A DNA stretch of 13,460 bases from Succinatimonas sp. UBA6849 (GTDB taxonomy: Bacteria; Pseudomonadota; Gammaproteobacteria; Enterobacterales; Succinivibrionaceae). Both the position numbers and the translations under genes were made by a program. The stretch covers positions 1-13,460 of the forward strand of contig DKDL01000048.1 of assembly GCA_002449335.1 (NCBI GenBank), written 5' to 3'. Below are positions 1 through 5,534 of the stretch, piece by piece (positions within the stretch are counted from its first letter, which is position 1; every line of letters starts with the position of its first letter). The notes under the pieces were generated by a model. It searched no databases, had not been told where the DNA came from, and worked only from the letters and a program-made list of their open reading frames with translations.

Positions 1-38
1 GGGTCTTGGGAAAGTTACGTTTAAAAAACTGACTAAGA

Positions 39-986
39 TTAAATCAGATTTGAAGCTCTTAAAACTTCCTTGATGCACTCTGAGCTCTTATGTAAAAGCT
101 CTAACTCATCATCTGGCAATGGCAGAGCAAGTCTCTTCTCTACACCATCTTTACCAACTACTGATGGTAAGGATAAAGCTACATCTGTAAGTCCATACTC
201 GCCAGTTAAAGGAACGGATACAGGAACAACAGCCTTTTCATCAAAGAACACAGACTGAGCTAAACGAATAGCACCTGAGGCAATACCGGTATTAGTCCAG
301 CCTTTAGCATCCATAACTTCATAAGCTGTCTTTACTACCTGCTTGTGGATTAACTCGCGGTCTAACTTAACCTCAGGGAAATAGTTATGCAGATCATTTA
401 ATCTGATACCACCGATTGATACAGTGCTCCATGCTGGGAAGGCTGAGTTACCATGCTCACCTAGCATGTAGCCCTGGATATCCTGTGGGTTTACACCAAA
501 ATGACGAGACAGGATGTACTTAAATCTTAAAGTCTCTAGGGTAGTACCGGTACCGAATAATCTGCCATGTTTCCAACCAAACTTAGTTGCTGCAAGATAA
601 GTAGTAACATCTAAAGGATTGGTGATCATAATAAAGATTGCATCAGTGTTGTACTTAACAACCTCAGTCATGATCTCAGTGATGTTCTTGACATTCTCTT
701 TAGCTAGCTTTAAGCGCTCATATTGACCTGGCAGGATGCTAGGACCAGCATCACAGATAATTACGTCTGCATCTTTTACAGTGTCAAAGCCACCAGAGTA
801 AACCTTTATATTACGATTGATTGGTGAGGAGATAGAGTGACAAATATCCAGAGCTTCACCGTAAGCTACGTTCTCTTTAATATCGATACAAGCAATTTCA
901 GCTGCAATATTTGATGCTACAGCCTTTGTTAGTACTTCTGAACCTACATGGCCTAAACCGATAATGGCCAGCTTATGAATTTTCAT
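39..986 (-). CDS. L-lactate / L-2-hydroxyisocaproate-type dehydrogenase
   Basis: NAD-dependent 2-hydroxyacid dehydrogenase of the LDH/MDH superfamily, 315 aa, cytoplasmic, interconverting a 2-oxoacid (pyruvate or a branched 2-ketoacid) and the L-2-hydroxyacid. Seen: the Rossmann glycine motif G10-x-G12-x-x-G15, acidic residue D35 ending strand 2 (NAD rather than NADP), ITNPLDV at 121-127, the catalytic-histidine motif LGEHGNS at 175-181 (H178), the probable substrate-binding R154 and the mobile-loop R91. Two features are odd. The position of the catalytic Asp paired with that His is Glu (E151 in TLETLR), and the loop residue that is Gln in LDH and Arg in MDH appears to be Ile (I84). The general pattern, including GTGT near 145-148 and GEHGNS, resembles L-2-hydroxyisocaproate dehydrogenases. 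An AAGGA Shine-Dalgarno lies about 9 nt before the ATG. It lies downstream of the rplT terminator, so it probably has its own promoter. The family is certain; the substrate is not. Confidence 0.85.
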   Translation of the reverse strand: MKIHKLAIIGLGHVGSEVLTKAVASNIAAEIACIDIKENVAYGEALDICHSISSPINRNIKVYSGGFDTVKDADVIICDAGPSILPGQYERLKLAKENVKNITEIMTEVVKYNTDAIFIMITNPLDVTTYLAATKFGWKHGRLFGTGTTLETLRFKYILSRHFGVNPQDIQGYMLGEHGNSAFPAWSTVSIGGIRLNDLHNYFPEVKLDRELIHKQVVKTAYEVMDAKGWTNTGIASGAIRLAQSVFFDEKAVVPVSVPLTGEYGLTDVALSLPSVVGKDGVEKRLALPLPDDELELLHKSSECIKEVLRASNLI

Positions 987-1025
987 AATGGATCCTTATT
1001 GTTGGGTAAACATTGGGAATTATTT

Positions 1026-1053
1026 TTGTAATTGTGTATGAGTAAAAGATACT
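1026..1053 (+). promoter_or_regulatory. Possible promoter for the 1074-1154 small ORF
   Basis: TTGTAA (1026-1031) and GATACT (1048-1053) are separated by 16 bp on the plus strand and would start transcription near 1060, just ahead of the Shine-Dalgarno of the small ORF. Both boxes are imperfect and the region is AT-rich, so this is only a candidate. Confidence 0.25.
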
Positions 1054-1073
1054 ACAAGCAAAAGGGAGGTCAA

Positions 1074-1154
1074 ATGAAATTTAAAGATGTATTAAAAGAG
1101 AGCATAAAAACAAAAATCCCAGAGCTCATTGAGTTCTGGGATCTAAGATATTAA
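1074..1154 (+). CDS. Candidate 26-aa small protein, antisense to the rplT terminator
   Basis: A 26-codon frame begins MKFKDVLKESIKTK and ends EFWDLRY before TAA. It is preceded by a strong Shine-Dalgarno, GGGAGG, 4-5 nt before the ATG, the strongest such site on the plus strand of this spacer. A possible promoter lies just upstream. The peptide is charged and has no transmembrane segment; the first half is lysine-rich and the second contains PELIEFW. Its codons 15-23 are the two arms and loop of the minus-strand rplT terminator, so the DNA serves two roles if the ORF is real. I recognise no family. It could be a chance frame, since an AT-rich spacer with a purine run can mimic a ribosome site. 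Confidence 0.3.
   Translation: MKFKDVLKESIKTKIPELIEFWDLRY
1104..1142 (-). terminator. Rho-independent terminator of the thrS-infC-rpmI-rplT operon
   Basis: A 12-bp stem (1116-1127 with 1131-1142, one G-U pair in the RNA) closes a 3-nt loop. On the minus strand it is followed by a T-rich tract, TTTTTGTTTTTAT. It sits 22 nt past the rplT stop and marks the operon end. Confidence 0.9.
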
Positions 1155-1175
1155 ACGCTTAAATTAAGCGTTTAA
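1151..1175. repeat. 12-bp perfect inverted repeat over the rplT stop codon
   Basis: TTAAACGCTTAA (1151-1162) and its exact complement (1164-1175) flank one base. The right arm contains the last rplT codons and stop, and the left arm lies between the stop and the terminator. It could form a small hairpin or cruciform that protects the 3' end, or it may be a chance duplication of the stop region. Confidence 0.6.
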
Positions 1176-1523
1176 AGCAGCCTTTGCCTGCTCAGCAATA
1201 GCCTGGAATGCTACCTTATCATTGATTGCAAGATCTGAAAGAACCTTACGATCGATAACAATGTTAGCCTTCTTTAAGCCATTGATTAACTGGCTGTAGC
1301 TTAAGTCGTGCTGACGTGCTGCTGCATTGATACGAACAATCCATAAAGCACGGAACTGACGCTTCTTCTGACGACGATCACGGTATGCGTACTGACCAGC
1401 CTTTGTTACAGCCTGAACTGCAGTACGGAAAGTACGTGAACGAGCACCATAGTAGCCCTTAGCTGCCTTTAAAACCTTCTTGTGACGAGCATGTGCGGTA
1501 ACACCACGTTTAACTCTTGCCAT
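1164..1523 (-). CDS. rplT: 50S ribosomal protein L20
   Basis: Early-assembly protein of the large ribosomal subunit that binds 23S rRNA and, in enterobacteria, represses translation of rpmI-rplT. It has 119 aa against about 118 in E. coli. The N-terminal half is the expected basic, Arg/Lys-rich extension (MARVKRGVTAHARHKKVLK), followed by YGARSRTFRTA and RDRRQKKRQFRALWI, then the globular C-terminal RNA-binding half. The Shine-Dalgarno GGAGG lies 9 nt before the ATG. The gene follows rpmI by 19 bp and ends just before a strong terminator. In E. coli the pheM leader and pheST follow rplT; here nothing does on this strand until the dehydrogenase. Confidence 0.98.
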   Translation of the reverse strand: MARVKRGVTAHARHKKVLKAAKGYYGARSRTFRTAVQAVTKAGQYAYRDRRQKKRQFRALWIVRINAAARQHDLSYSQLINGLKKANIVIDRKVLSDLAINDKVAFQAIAEQAKAALNA

Positions 1524-1542
1524 TTGTCATATCCTCCACAAA

Positions 1543-1755
1543 CTATGCGTAAGGTAACATACGTGCTACTGCGCGTAAGTTGCACTGCTTAACAGAAACC
1601 ATGCTACGCAGCTGACGCTTGCGCTTGCTTGTCTTCTTTGTCAGGATGTGACGTAGGTTCTGGTGACGGCACTTAAATTTGCCACTACCAGTTTTCTTGA
1701 AACGCTTTGCTGCGCCTCTATCGGTCTTCATTTTGACCTTGACTTTACCAGCCAT
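1543..1755 (-). CDS. rpmI: 50S ribosomal protein L35
   Basis: Small basic protein of the large ribosomal subunit, 70 aa against about 65 in E. coli. The signature KTDRGAAKRFKKTGSGKFK (about residues 10-28) is followed by RHQNLRHILTKKTSKRKRQLR and the usual LPYA end. The first residues (MAGKVKVKM) are a few longer than in E. coli; an internal ATG at codon 9 would give a 62-aa product, but GGAG about 9 nt before the first ATG supports the long form. It lies between infC and rplT, and its leader contains a stem-loop that could be the site of L20 feedback. Confidence 0.97.
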   Translation of the reverse strand: MAGKVKVKMKTDRGAAKRFKKTGSGKFKCRHQNLRHILTKKTSKRKRQLRSMVSVKQCNLRAVARMLPYA

Positions 1756-1776
1756 TTTATATACTCCGCATTATTA

Positions 1777-1829
1777 GCAGTTAAACACAGTACAGGAGCT
1801 TTAGTTACCTAAAGACTTTTAAACCCTGC
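1777..1829 (-). promoter_or_regulatory. Structured infC-rpmI spacer, candidate L20 translational operator
   Basis: The 76-nt spacer can fold into an outer stem (GCAG 1777-1780 with CTGC 1826-1829, continued by TTAAA 1781-1785 with TTTAA 1818-1822). It encloses a perfect 6-bp hairpin (1799-1804 with 1809-1814) whose RNA loop is GUAA, a GNRA tetraloop. In E. coli L20 represses rpmI-rplT by binding RNA around this spacer. The structure is seen; the role is inferred from position. Confidence 0.35.
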
Positions 1830-1831
1830 AA

Positions 1832-2374
1832 CTATTTCTTTTTAGGAGCTAACACCATAGTAGCCTGTCTACCTTCAACACGTGAAGCAGACTCTACTGA
1901 TGCTATTCCCTTCTCAACGCATAGATCATTCTCTACACGCTTTAGGACATCTAAACCTAAGGACTGATGTGCCATTTCGCGACCGCGATAGCGCAGAGTT
2001 ACCTTAGCTTTGTTGCCCTCTTCTAAGAAACGGATTAGGTTGCGTAGTTTAACCTGATAATCCGCTTCATCTGTACCAGGACGGAATTTGATTTCCTTAA
2101 CCTGAACAACTTTTTGCTTCTTGCTCTTCTGATCTTTACTCTTCTGATAAAGATACTTGCCATACTCGATGAGTTTGCATACAGGAGGCTCAGCATTTGG
2201 ACTGATCTCTACAAGATCAACACCCTGTTCTTTAGCCATACGTAATGCATCGACTGTTGGCATAACACCAACTAGTTCATTGTCAGCATCTAACACACGT
2301 ACTTCACGACATCTGATGTCATTGTTAATCCGGTTCTTTTGTAAAGCTTTACCGGTCTTTCTGTTGTTGTTTAT
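1832..2374 (-). CDS. infC: Translation initiation factor IF-3 (probable ATA start)
   Basis: IF-3 binds the 30S subunit, prevents early 50S joining and checks the start codon and initiator tRNA. The two-domain protein is clear: N-domain with NRIN, then VDLVEISPNAEPPVCKLIEYGKY, a lysine-rich linker, and a C-domain with QVKEIKFRPGTDEADYQVK, RFLEEGNKAKVTLRYRGREMAHQ and the terminal MVLAPKKK. No ATG start exists. A TTG at 2390-2392 gives 186 aa but has only a weak ribosome site. AGGAG (2383-2387) lies exactly 8 nt before an ATA codon at 2372-2374, giving 180 aa, the E. coli length, and the same short lead before NRIN. E. coli infC starts at the non-canonical AUU, which makes IF-3 self-limiting, so I chose ATA. 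An automatic caller would likely report 2392. The start lies 44 nt after thrS. Confidence 0.95.
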   Translation of the reverse strand: MNNNRKTGKALQKNRINNDIRCREVRVLDADNELVGVMPTVDALRMAKEQGVDLVEISPNAEPPVCKLIEYGKYLYQKSKDQKSKKQKVVQVKEIKFRPGTDEADYQVKLRNLIRFLEEGNKAKVTLRYRGREMAHQSLGLDVLKRVENDLCVEKGIASVESASRVEGRQATMVLAPKKK

Positions 2375-2418
2375 AGCAAGTACTCCTAACAAAGTTTAAC
2401 CTAGAAGATTAAGAAACG

Positions 2419-4398
2419 TTAATCTTTCTTGTTTGCCTCAGCTTCCTGTCTTGATTTTTCAATCTCAACGTCGGCATCAGGCATAGTTTTGCGCTGTATA
2501 ATATCTGATTTTACGAGTTTAATCAAGTCTTCTACAGTCATAGTACCTAAATCTGCACCTTTTCTGGTACGTACAGCTACTTTGCCCTGCTCAGCCTCTC
2601 TTGCACCGCATACAACCAAATATGGAACATGCATTAAGGTATGCTCACGGATCTTAAAGCCGATCTTGTCATTACGCAGATCAGTCTTAGCACGGATACC
2701 CTCAGCATCAAGTTTCTCATAAACCTGTTTTGCATAGTCGCACTGGTCATCAGTGATGTTCATAACAGCAACCTGACATGGTGATAACCATGTTGGGAAT
2801 GAACCTGCATATTCCTCAGTTAAAATACCAATGAAACGCTCTAATGAACCTAACATAGCACGGTGGATCATTACAGGAACGTGCTCCTGGTTATCCTCAC
2901 CAATGTATGCTGCACCTAAACGTGCTGGTAATGAGAAGTCTAACTGTACAGTACCGCACTGCCATGCTCTACCTAATGAGTCATGTAATGTGAACTCAAT
3001 CTTAGGACCGTAGAAAGCGCCTTCACCTGGCTGTAACTCAAACTCTAGATTGTTTGCTCTTAAAGCCTCTTTTAAGTCCTCTTCAGCTCTATCCCAGATT
3101 TCGTCTGAACCGATACGCTTCTCGGGACGGGTTGACAGTTTGATATCAACGTTGTGGAAGTTAAATACATCGTAAACGTCATAAACCATCTTAATGCAAT
3201 CTGATACTACGTCTAAGATCTGGCTGTCAGTACAGAAGATATGAGCATCATCCTGCTCGAAACCTCTTACTCTTAATAGACCATGTAATGAGCCTGATGG
3301 TTCGTTACGGTGATCTTTACCAAACTCTGCCATTCTAATAGGTAAGTCACGGTATGAACGAGTACGTGAATTAAAGATCTGAATTGCACCTGGGCAGTTC
3401 ATAGGCTTAATAGCGTAATCTCTGTTCTCTGACTTGGTGGTAAACATGTTCTCAGCATATTTATCCCAGTGACCTGATCTCTCCCACAAAACTCTATCCA
3501 TGATCTGTGGGGTGTTAACTTCGATGTAGTGATACTTGTGCAGCATCTCTCTCATGAAGTTTTCAACAATACGGTAAATTGTCCAACCGTCATTGTGCCA
3601 GAATACTAAACCTGGAGCTTCCTGCTGGAAGTGGAACAGGTCTAACTTCTTACCTAAAACACGGTGATCACGCTTTGCAGCTTCTTCTCTACGCTTTAAG
3701 TAAGTCTTTAATTCGTCTTTTGAAGCGAATGCACAGCCATAAATACGCTGTAACATCTTGTTCTTTGAATCACCACGCCAGTAAGCACCAGCAAAGTGAG
3801 TTAATTTGAAGTACTGGCAGAAGCCCATACGTGGAACGTGAGGACCACGGCACATATCAATGTACTCATTGTGGTGGTATAAGCCGATTGACTTATCTGA
3901 CTTATCAATATTTTCTTCAAGAATTAACTTCTTGTATGGCTCGTTGCGTGACTCAAAAGTGTCATAAGCTTTCTGCCAATCAACTACTTCCTTTACAACC
4001 TTGTAGTCAGTCTTTGCTAGCTCATGCATTCTCTTATCAAGAGCTTCAAGATCTTCTGCGGTTAACTTGTGGTCAATATCAACATCATAGTAGAAACCGT
4101 TGTCGATAACAGGACCGATAGCCATCTGTGTGTTTGGCCATAACTGCTTGATAGCATGACCTAATAAATGAGCGCATGAATGGCGAATGATCTCAATACC
4201 CTCTTTATCCTTAGGGGTAATAATTGAGACTTCTGCATCATGATCGATTAAATCACATGCGTCATGTAACTGACCGTCAATTTTACCTGCAACGCAGTTA
4301 CGTGCTAAACCTGGGCCGATAGCTAAAGCTAAATCATAAATGGAAATTGGCTTATCAAACTCTTTGATGTCGCCGTTTGGAAGTGTAATTTTTGGCAT
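2419..4398 (-). CDS. thrS: Threonine--tRNA ligase
   Basis: Class II aminoacyl-tRNA synthetase that charges tRNA-Thr in the cytoplasm. It has 659 aa against 642 in E. coli, the excess being a charged C-terminal tail (about 635-659). Domains in order: TGS (1-61); the editing domain with H73-x3-H77 and C183; the catalytic core (about 245-535) with motif 2 at FGKDHRNEPSGSLHG (359-373) and motif 3 at HRAMLGSLERFIGIL (512-526); and the anticodon-binding domain (about 540-633). The zinc ligands C335, H386 and H512 match E. coli C334, H385 and H511. GAGG lies 7 nt before the ATG. It is the first gene of the operon, read from 4593-4622 through a leader with strong secondary structure and a tiny upstream ORF, which fits translational autocontrol as known for E. 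coli thrS. Confidence 0.98.
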   Translation of the reverse strand: MPKITLPNGDIKEFDKPISIYDLALAIGPGLARNCVAGKIDGQLHDACDLIDHDAEVSIITPKDKEGIEIIRHSCAHLLGHAIKQLWPNTQMAIGPVIDNGFYYDVDIDHKLTAEDLEALDKRMHELAKTDYKVVKEVVDWQKAYDTFESRNEPYKKLILEENIDKSDKSIGLYHHNEYIDMCRGPHVPRMGFCQYFKLTHFAGAYWRGDSKNKMLQRIYGCAFASKDELKTYLKRREEAAKRDHRVLGKKLDLFHFQQEAPGLVFWHNDGWTIYRIVENFMREMLHKYHYIEVNTPQIMDRVLWERSGHWDKYAENMFTTKSENRDYAIKPMNCPGAIQIFNSRTRSYRDLPIRMAEFGKDHRNEPSGSLHGLLRVRGFEQDDAHIFCTDSQILDVVSDCIKMVYDVYDVFNFHNVDIKLSTRPEKRIGSDEIWDRAEEDLKEALRANNLEFELQPGEGAFYGPKIEFTLHDSLGRAWQCGTVQLDFSLPARLGAAYIGEDNQEHVPVMIHRAMLGSLERFIGILTEEYAGSFPTWLSPCQVAVMNITDDQCDYAKQVYEKLDAEGIRAKTDLRNDKIGFKIREHTLMHVPYLVVCGAREAEQGKVAVRTRKGADLGTMTVEDLIKLVKSDIIQRKTMPDADVEIEKSRQEAEANKKD

Positions 4399-4401
4399 TT
4401 T

Positions 4402-4425
4402 CTAACCTCGATGCATACCTTGCAT
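4402..4425 (-). CDS. Putative 7-codon leader ORF before thrS
   Basis: The frame MQGMHRG-stop has its own Shine-Dalgarno (GGAG, 4433-4436) at 7 nt and ends with TAG three bases before the thrS ATG, in the same frame as thrS. The thrS Shine-Dalgarno lies inside its last codons. It has no Thr codon, so classical attenuation is unlikely; translational coupling is the more natural role. It may also be a chance frame. Confidence 0.35.
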   Translation of the reverse strand: MQGMHRG

Positions 4426-4432
4426 CTCAAGG
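4406..4432 (-). promoter_or_regulatory. Competing hairpins at the thrS ribosome-binding site
   Basis: GATGCA (4410-4415) and TGCATC (4421-4426) form a 6-bp stem that ends against the thrS Shine-Dalgarno. An alternative stem pairs 4418-4422 with 4428-4432 (CCUUG/CAAGG in RNA). The same CCUUG can instead pair with CGAGG (4406-4410), which hides the Shine-Dalgarno. These exclude one another, so the site could act as a translational switch. The ligand, perhaps ThrRS itself, is inferred only. Confidence 0.4.
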
Positions 4433-4474
4433 CTCCATAATTAAAAAATTGAAGTTACTGTCCCCTGTATCTAT

Positions 4475-4502
4475 CCTTGCACTACTCGACAAGGCCTTGC
4501 AC
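4475..4502 (-). repeat. Direct repeat CCTTGCAC and hairpin in the thrS leader
   Basis: CCTTGCAC occurs at 4475-4482 and 4495-4502 (20-bp period), with a shorter third copy CCTTGCA at 4418-4424. In the RNA, CCUUGU (4494-4489) pairs with GCAAGG (4480-4475) around an 8-nt loop CGAGUAGU. Repeated hairpins of one sequence type in a thrS leader recall the tRNA-like operator domains of E. coli thrS, but I could not match an anticodon loop. Confidence 0.4.
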
Positions 4503-4514
4503 AGAGCAACAACA

Positions 4515-4582
4515 TACAAGCTTTTAAACACATGCCATAAAAGATTGAATTTTAAGCATGCAAATTAGTTACTAAGCTTGTA
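4515..4582 (-). repeat. Nested inverted repeat at the 5' end of the thrS transcript
   Basis: TACAAGCTT (4515-4523) and its exact complement (4574-4582) enclose a second pair, CATGC (4531-4535) with GCATG (4556-4560). The RNA would begin only a few bases before this long stem, so it may stabilise the 5' end or fold the leader. Confidence 0.45.
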
Positions 4583-4592
4583 AACAGAGTGG

Positions 4593-4622
4593 ATTATACT
4601 CCCTTTAAGAAAATGTGCGCAA
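4593..4622 (-). promoter_or_regulatory. Sigma-70 promoter of the thrS operon
   Basis: On the minus strand TTGCGC (4622-4617) and a perfect TATAAT (4598-4593) are separated by 18 bp, giving a start near 4586 and a leader of about 188 nt. Confidence 0.75.
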
Positions 4623-4929
4623 TGGATAATTTTTAAGAAAAAACAATAGGAGAAATAACCATTTATATATAGGTATATAGCAATAAAGAGCTGCTTAAAC
4701 ATTAAGTGTTTTATAAACTAAACACTCTGTTTTCACCACTAACTCTTTTACAAAACCAACTTATTTAACAAGCTTATTTTGACAAGCTGAATTAAACCGT
4801 TTAGTTAATTTTACAAAACTAAAAATTACAATTTCTTTACAAATCAAGTAGAAGAATTAGTTCTCATACTGATAAATCAAAGCTTCGTCAAAAATTCGTA
4901 ACGATACCAATTTCAGTTTTGTCATAATG
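4623..4929. other. AT-rich spacer between the thrS and tRNA-Val promoters
   Basis: About 300 bp without a credible gene. It holds short repeats only: ACAAGCT twice around 4768-4787, AACTAAAC near 4717 with its complement GTTTAGTT near 4799, and CGTAACGATA at 4897-4906, which resembles the AACGTT-centred sites upstream of the 10665 gene. I see no convincing regulatory element. Confidence 0.5.
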
Positions 4930-4957
4930 TTGAAAAATTGAATTTTCTTGATATAAT
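4930..4957 (+). promoter_or_regulatory. Promoter of the tRNA-Val gene
   Basis: TTGAAA (4930-4935), 16 bp and a perfect TATAAT (4952-4957) lie 15 bp before the mature tRNA 5' end, which implies a leader of under 10 nt. Confidence 0.8.
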
Positions 4958-4972
4958 GTGCAAGTTTTGTAA

Positions 4973-5050
4973 GCGCCCTTAGCTCAGCTTGGTTAGAGCA
5001 TCACCTTGACATGGTGGGGGTCGGTGGTTCGAGTCCACTAGGGCGCACCA
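4973..5050 (+). tRNA. tRNA-Val(GAC)
   Basis: A complete cloverleaf. The acceptor GCGCCCT pairs with AGGGCGC (5040-5046). The D stem is GCTC/GAGC with a 10-nt loop. The anticodon stem TCACC/GGTGG carries loop TTGACAT, so the anticodon is GAC at 5008-5010. The variable loop has 5 nt. The T stem GGTGG/CCACT carries TTCGAGT. The discriminator is A at 5047 and CCA is encoded at 5048-5050. It reads GUC and GUU valine codons and closely resembles E. coli tRNA-Val(GAC). It is a single-gene unit with its own promoter and terminator. Confidence 0.97.
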
Positions 5051-5056
5051 GATTTT

Positions 5057-5080
5057 AAGCAGTCGGTGACTGCTTTTTTT
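5057..5080 (+). terminator. Rho-independent terminator of tRNA-Val
   Basis: An 8-bp stem AAGCAGTC/GACTGCTT with a 3-nt loop is followed by seven T. It starts 7 nt after CCA. Confidence 0.92.
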
Positions 5081-5121
5081 CTGTCTGTGCACGACTATGT
5101 CAATACTCACATTTTGAAAAT

Positions 5122-5139
5122 TGTATTATATATAATACA
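5122..5139. repeat. 18-bp perfect palindrome TGTATTATATATAATACA
   Basis: Every base pairs across the centre (5130/5131). It has the form TGTA-N10-TACA, loosely like a TyrR-type box, but is built of TA steps. It lies 42 bp past the tRNA terminator and about 400 bp before the sugar-binding protein gene. It may be an operator or a low-complexity coincidence. Confidence 0.4.
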
Positions 5140-5249
5140 CATCCGTAATCGTTTCAAAAAGCGCACAGCAAAAGTTCATTTTATGAACATTGTTCTTTTA
5201 TTTATGCTGTTTGTGCAAATAATTTTCAAGTCTAAACAAAGATCAAAGA

Positions 5250-5323
5250 TTTTATGATTTACGTAACAAATTTCACTTTTGATCTATTTGTTTACTTTAA
5301 AAAACGATGATGTCATTTATACT
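5250..5323 (+). promoter_or_regulatory. CRP-like site and candidate promoter of the sugar-binding protein gene
   Basis: TATGA-TTTACG-TAACA (5253-5268) matches 8 of 10 conserved half-site bases of the CRP consensus. A candidate promoter follows: TTTAAA (5296-5301), 16 bp, TATACT (5318-5323), start near 5330. The CRP-like centre would be at about -70, a class I position. A second weaker promoter, TTAAAG-17-TATAAA (5364-5392), is also possible. The remainder of 5081-5525 is AT-rich and shows no gene. Confidence 0.4.
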
Positions 5324-5479
5324 TAATACAGTAATAATTACTAATAACAAAATTTAATAAATCTTAAAGATTACAAAACATAAAGATATAAAGAATTTAA
5401 TAAAAGCAAAAATTCTGACGATATACGAACAAACGATAAAGCGTACTTTTATTAAGGCGAACTAGAGCAACAAGCTAAA

Positions 5480-5498
5480 TCCATCGAATACAGATGGA
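5480..5498 (+). promoter_or_regulatory. Small leader hairpin before the sugar-binding protein gene
   Basis: TCCATC (5480-5485) and GATGGA (5493-5498) form a 6-bp stem with a 7-nt loop, 20 nt before the Shine-Dalgarno. It has no T tract, so it is not a terminator. Confidence 0.35.
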
Positions 5499-5534
5499 AA
5501 GACTTAAGTTGCAGTTTTCAGGACAATGCAATTT

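Noticed and set aside
39..986. Malate dehydrogenase
   Set aside because: The loop lacks the Arg needed for oxaloacetate, and the overall pattern fits L-2-hydroxyacid dehydrogenases.
2375..2392. TTG start for infC
   Set aside because: The ribosome site is weak and the N-terminus six residues longer than in E. coli; ATA at 2372-2374 has ideal spacing. Kept as the fallback.
4399..4592. T-box riboswitch in the thrS leader
   Set aside because: T-boxes belong mainly to Gram-positives; I see neither the conserved T-box sequence nor a terminator/antiterminator pair.
5122..5139. Bidirectional promoter, since the palindrome contains TATAAT on both strands
   Set aside because: No -35 box lies at 16-18 bp on either side.
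5066..5257. 63-codon open frame on the plus strand after tRNA-Val
   Set aside because: It starts inside the tRNA terminator, has no ribosome site and encodes a low-complexity AT-rich peptide.
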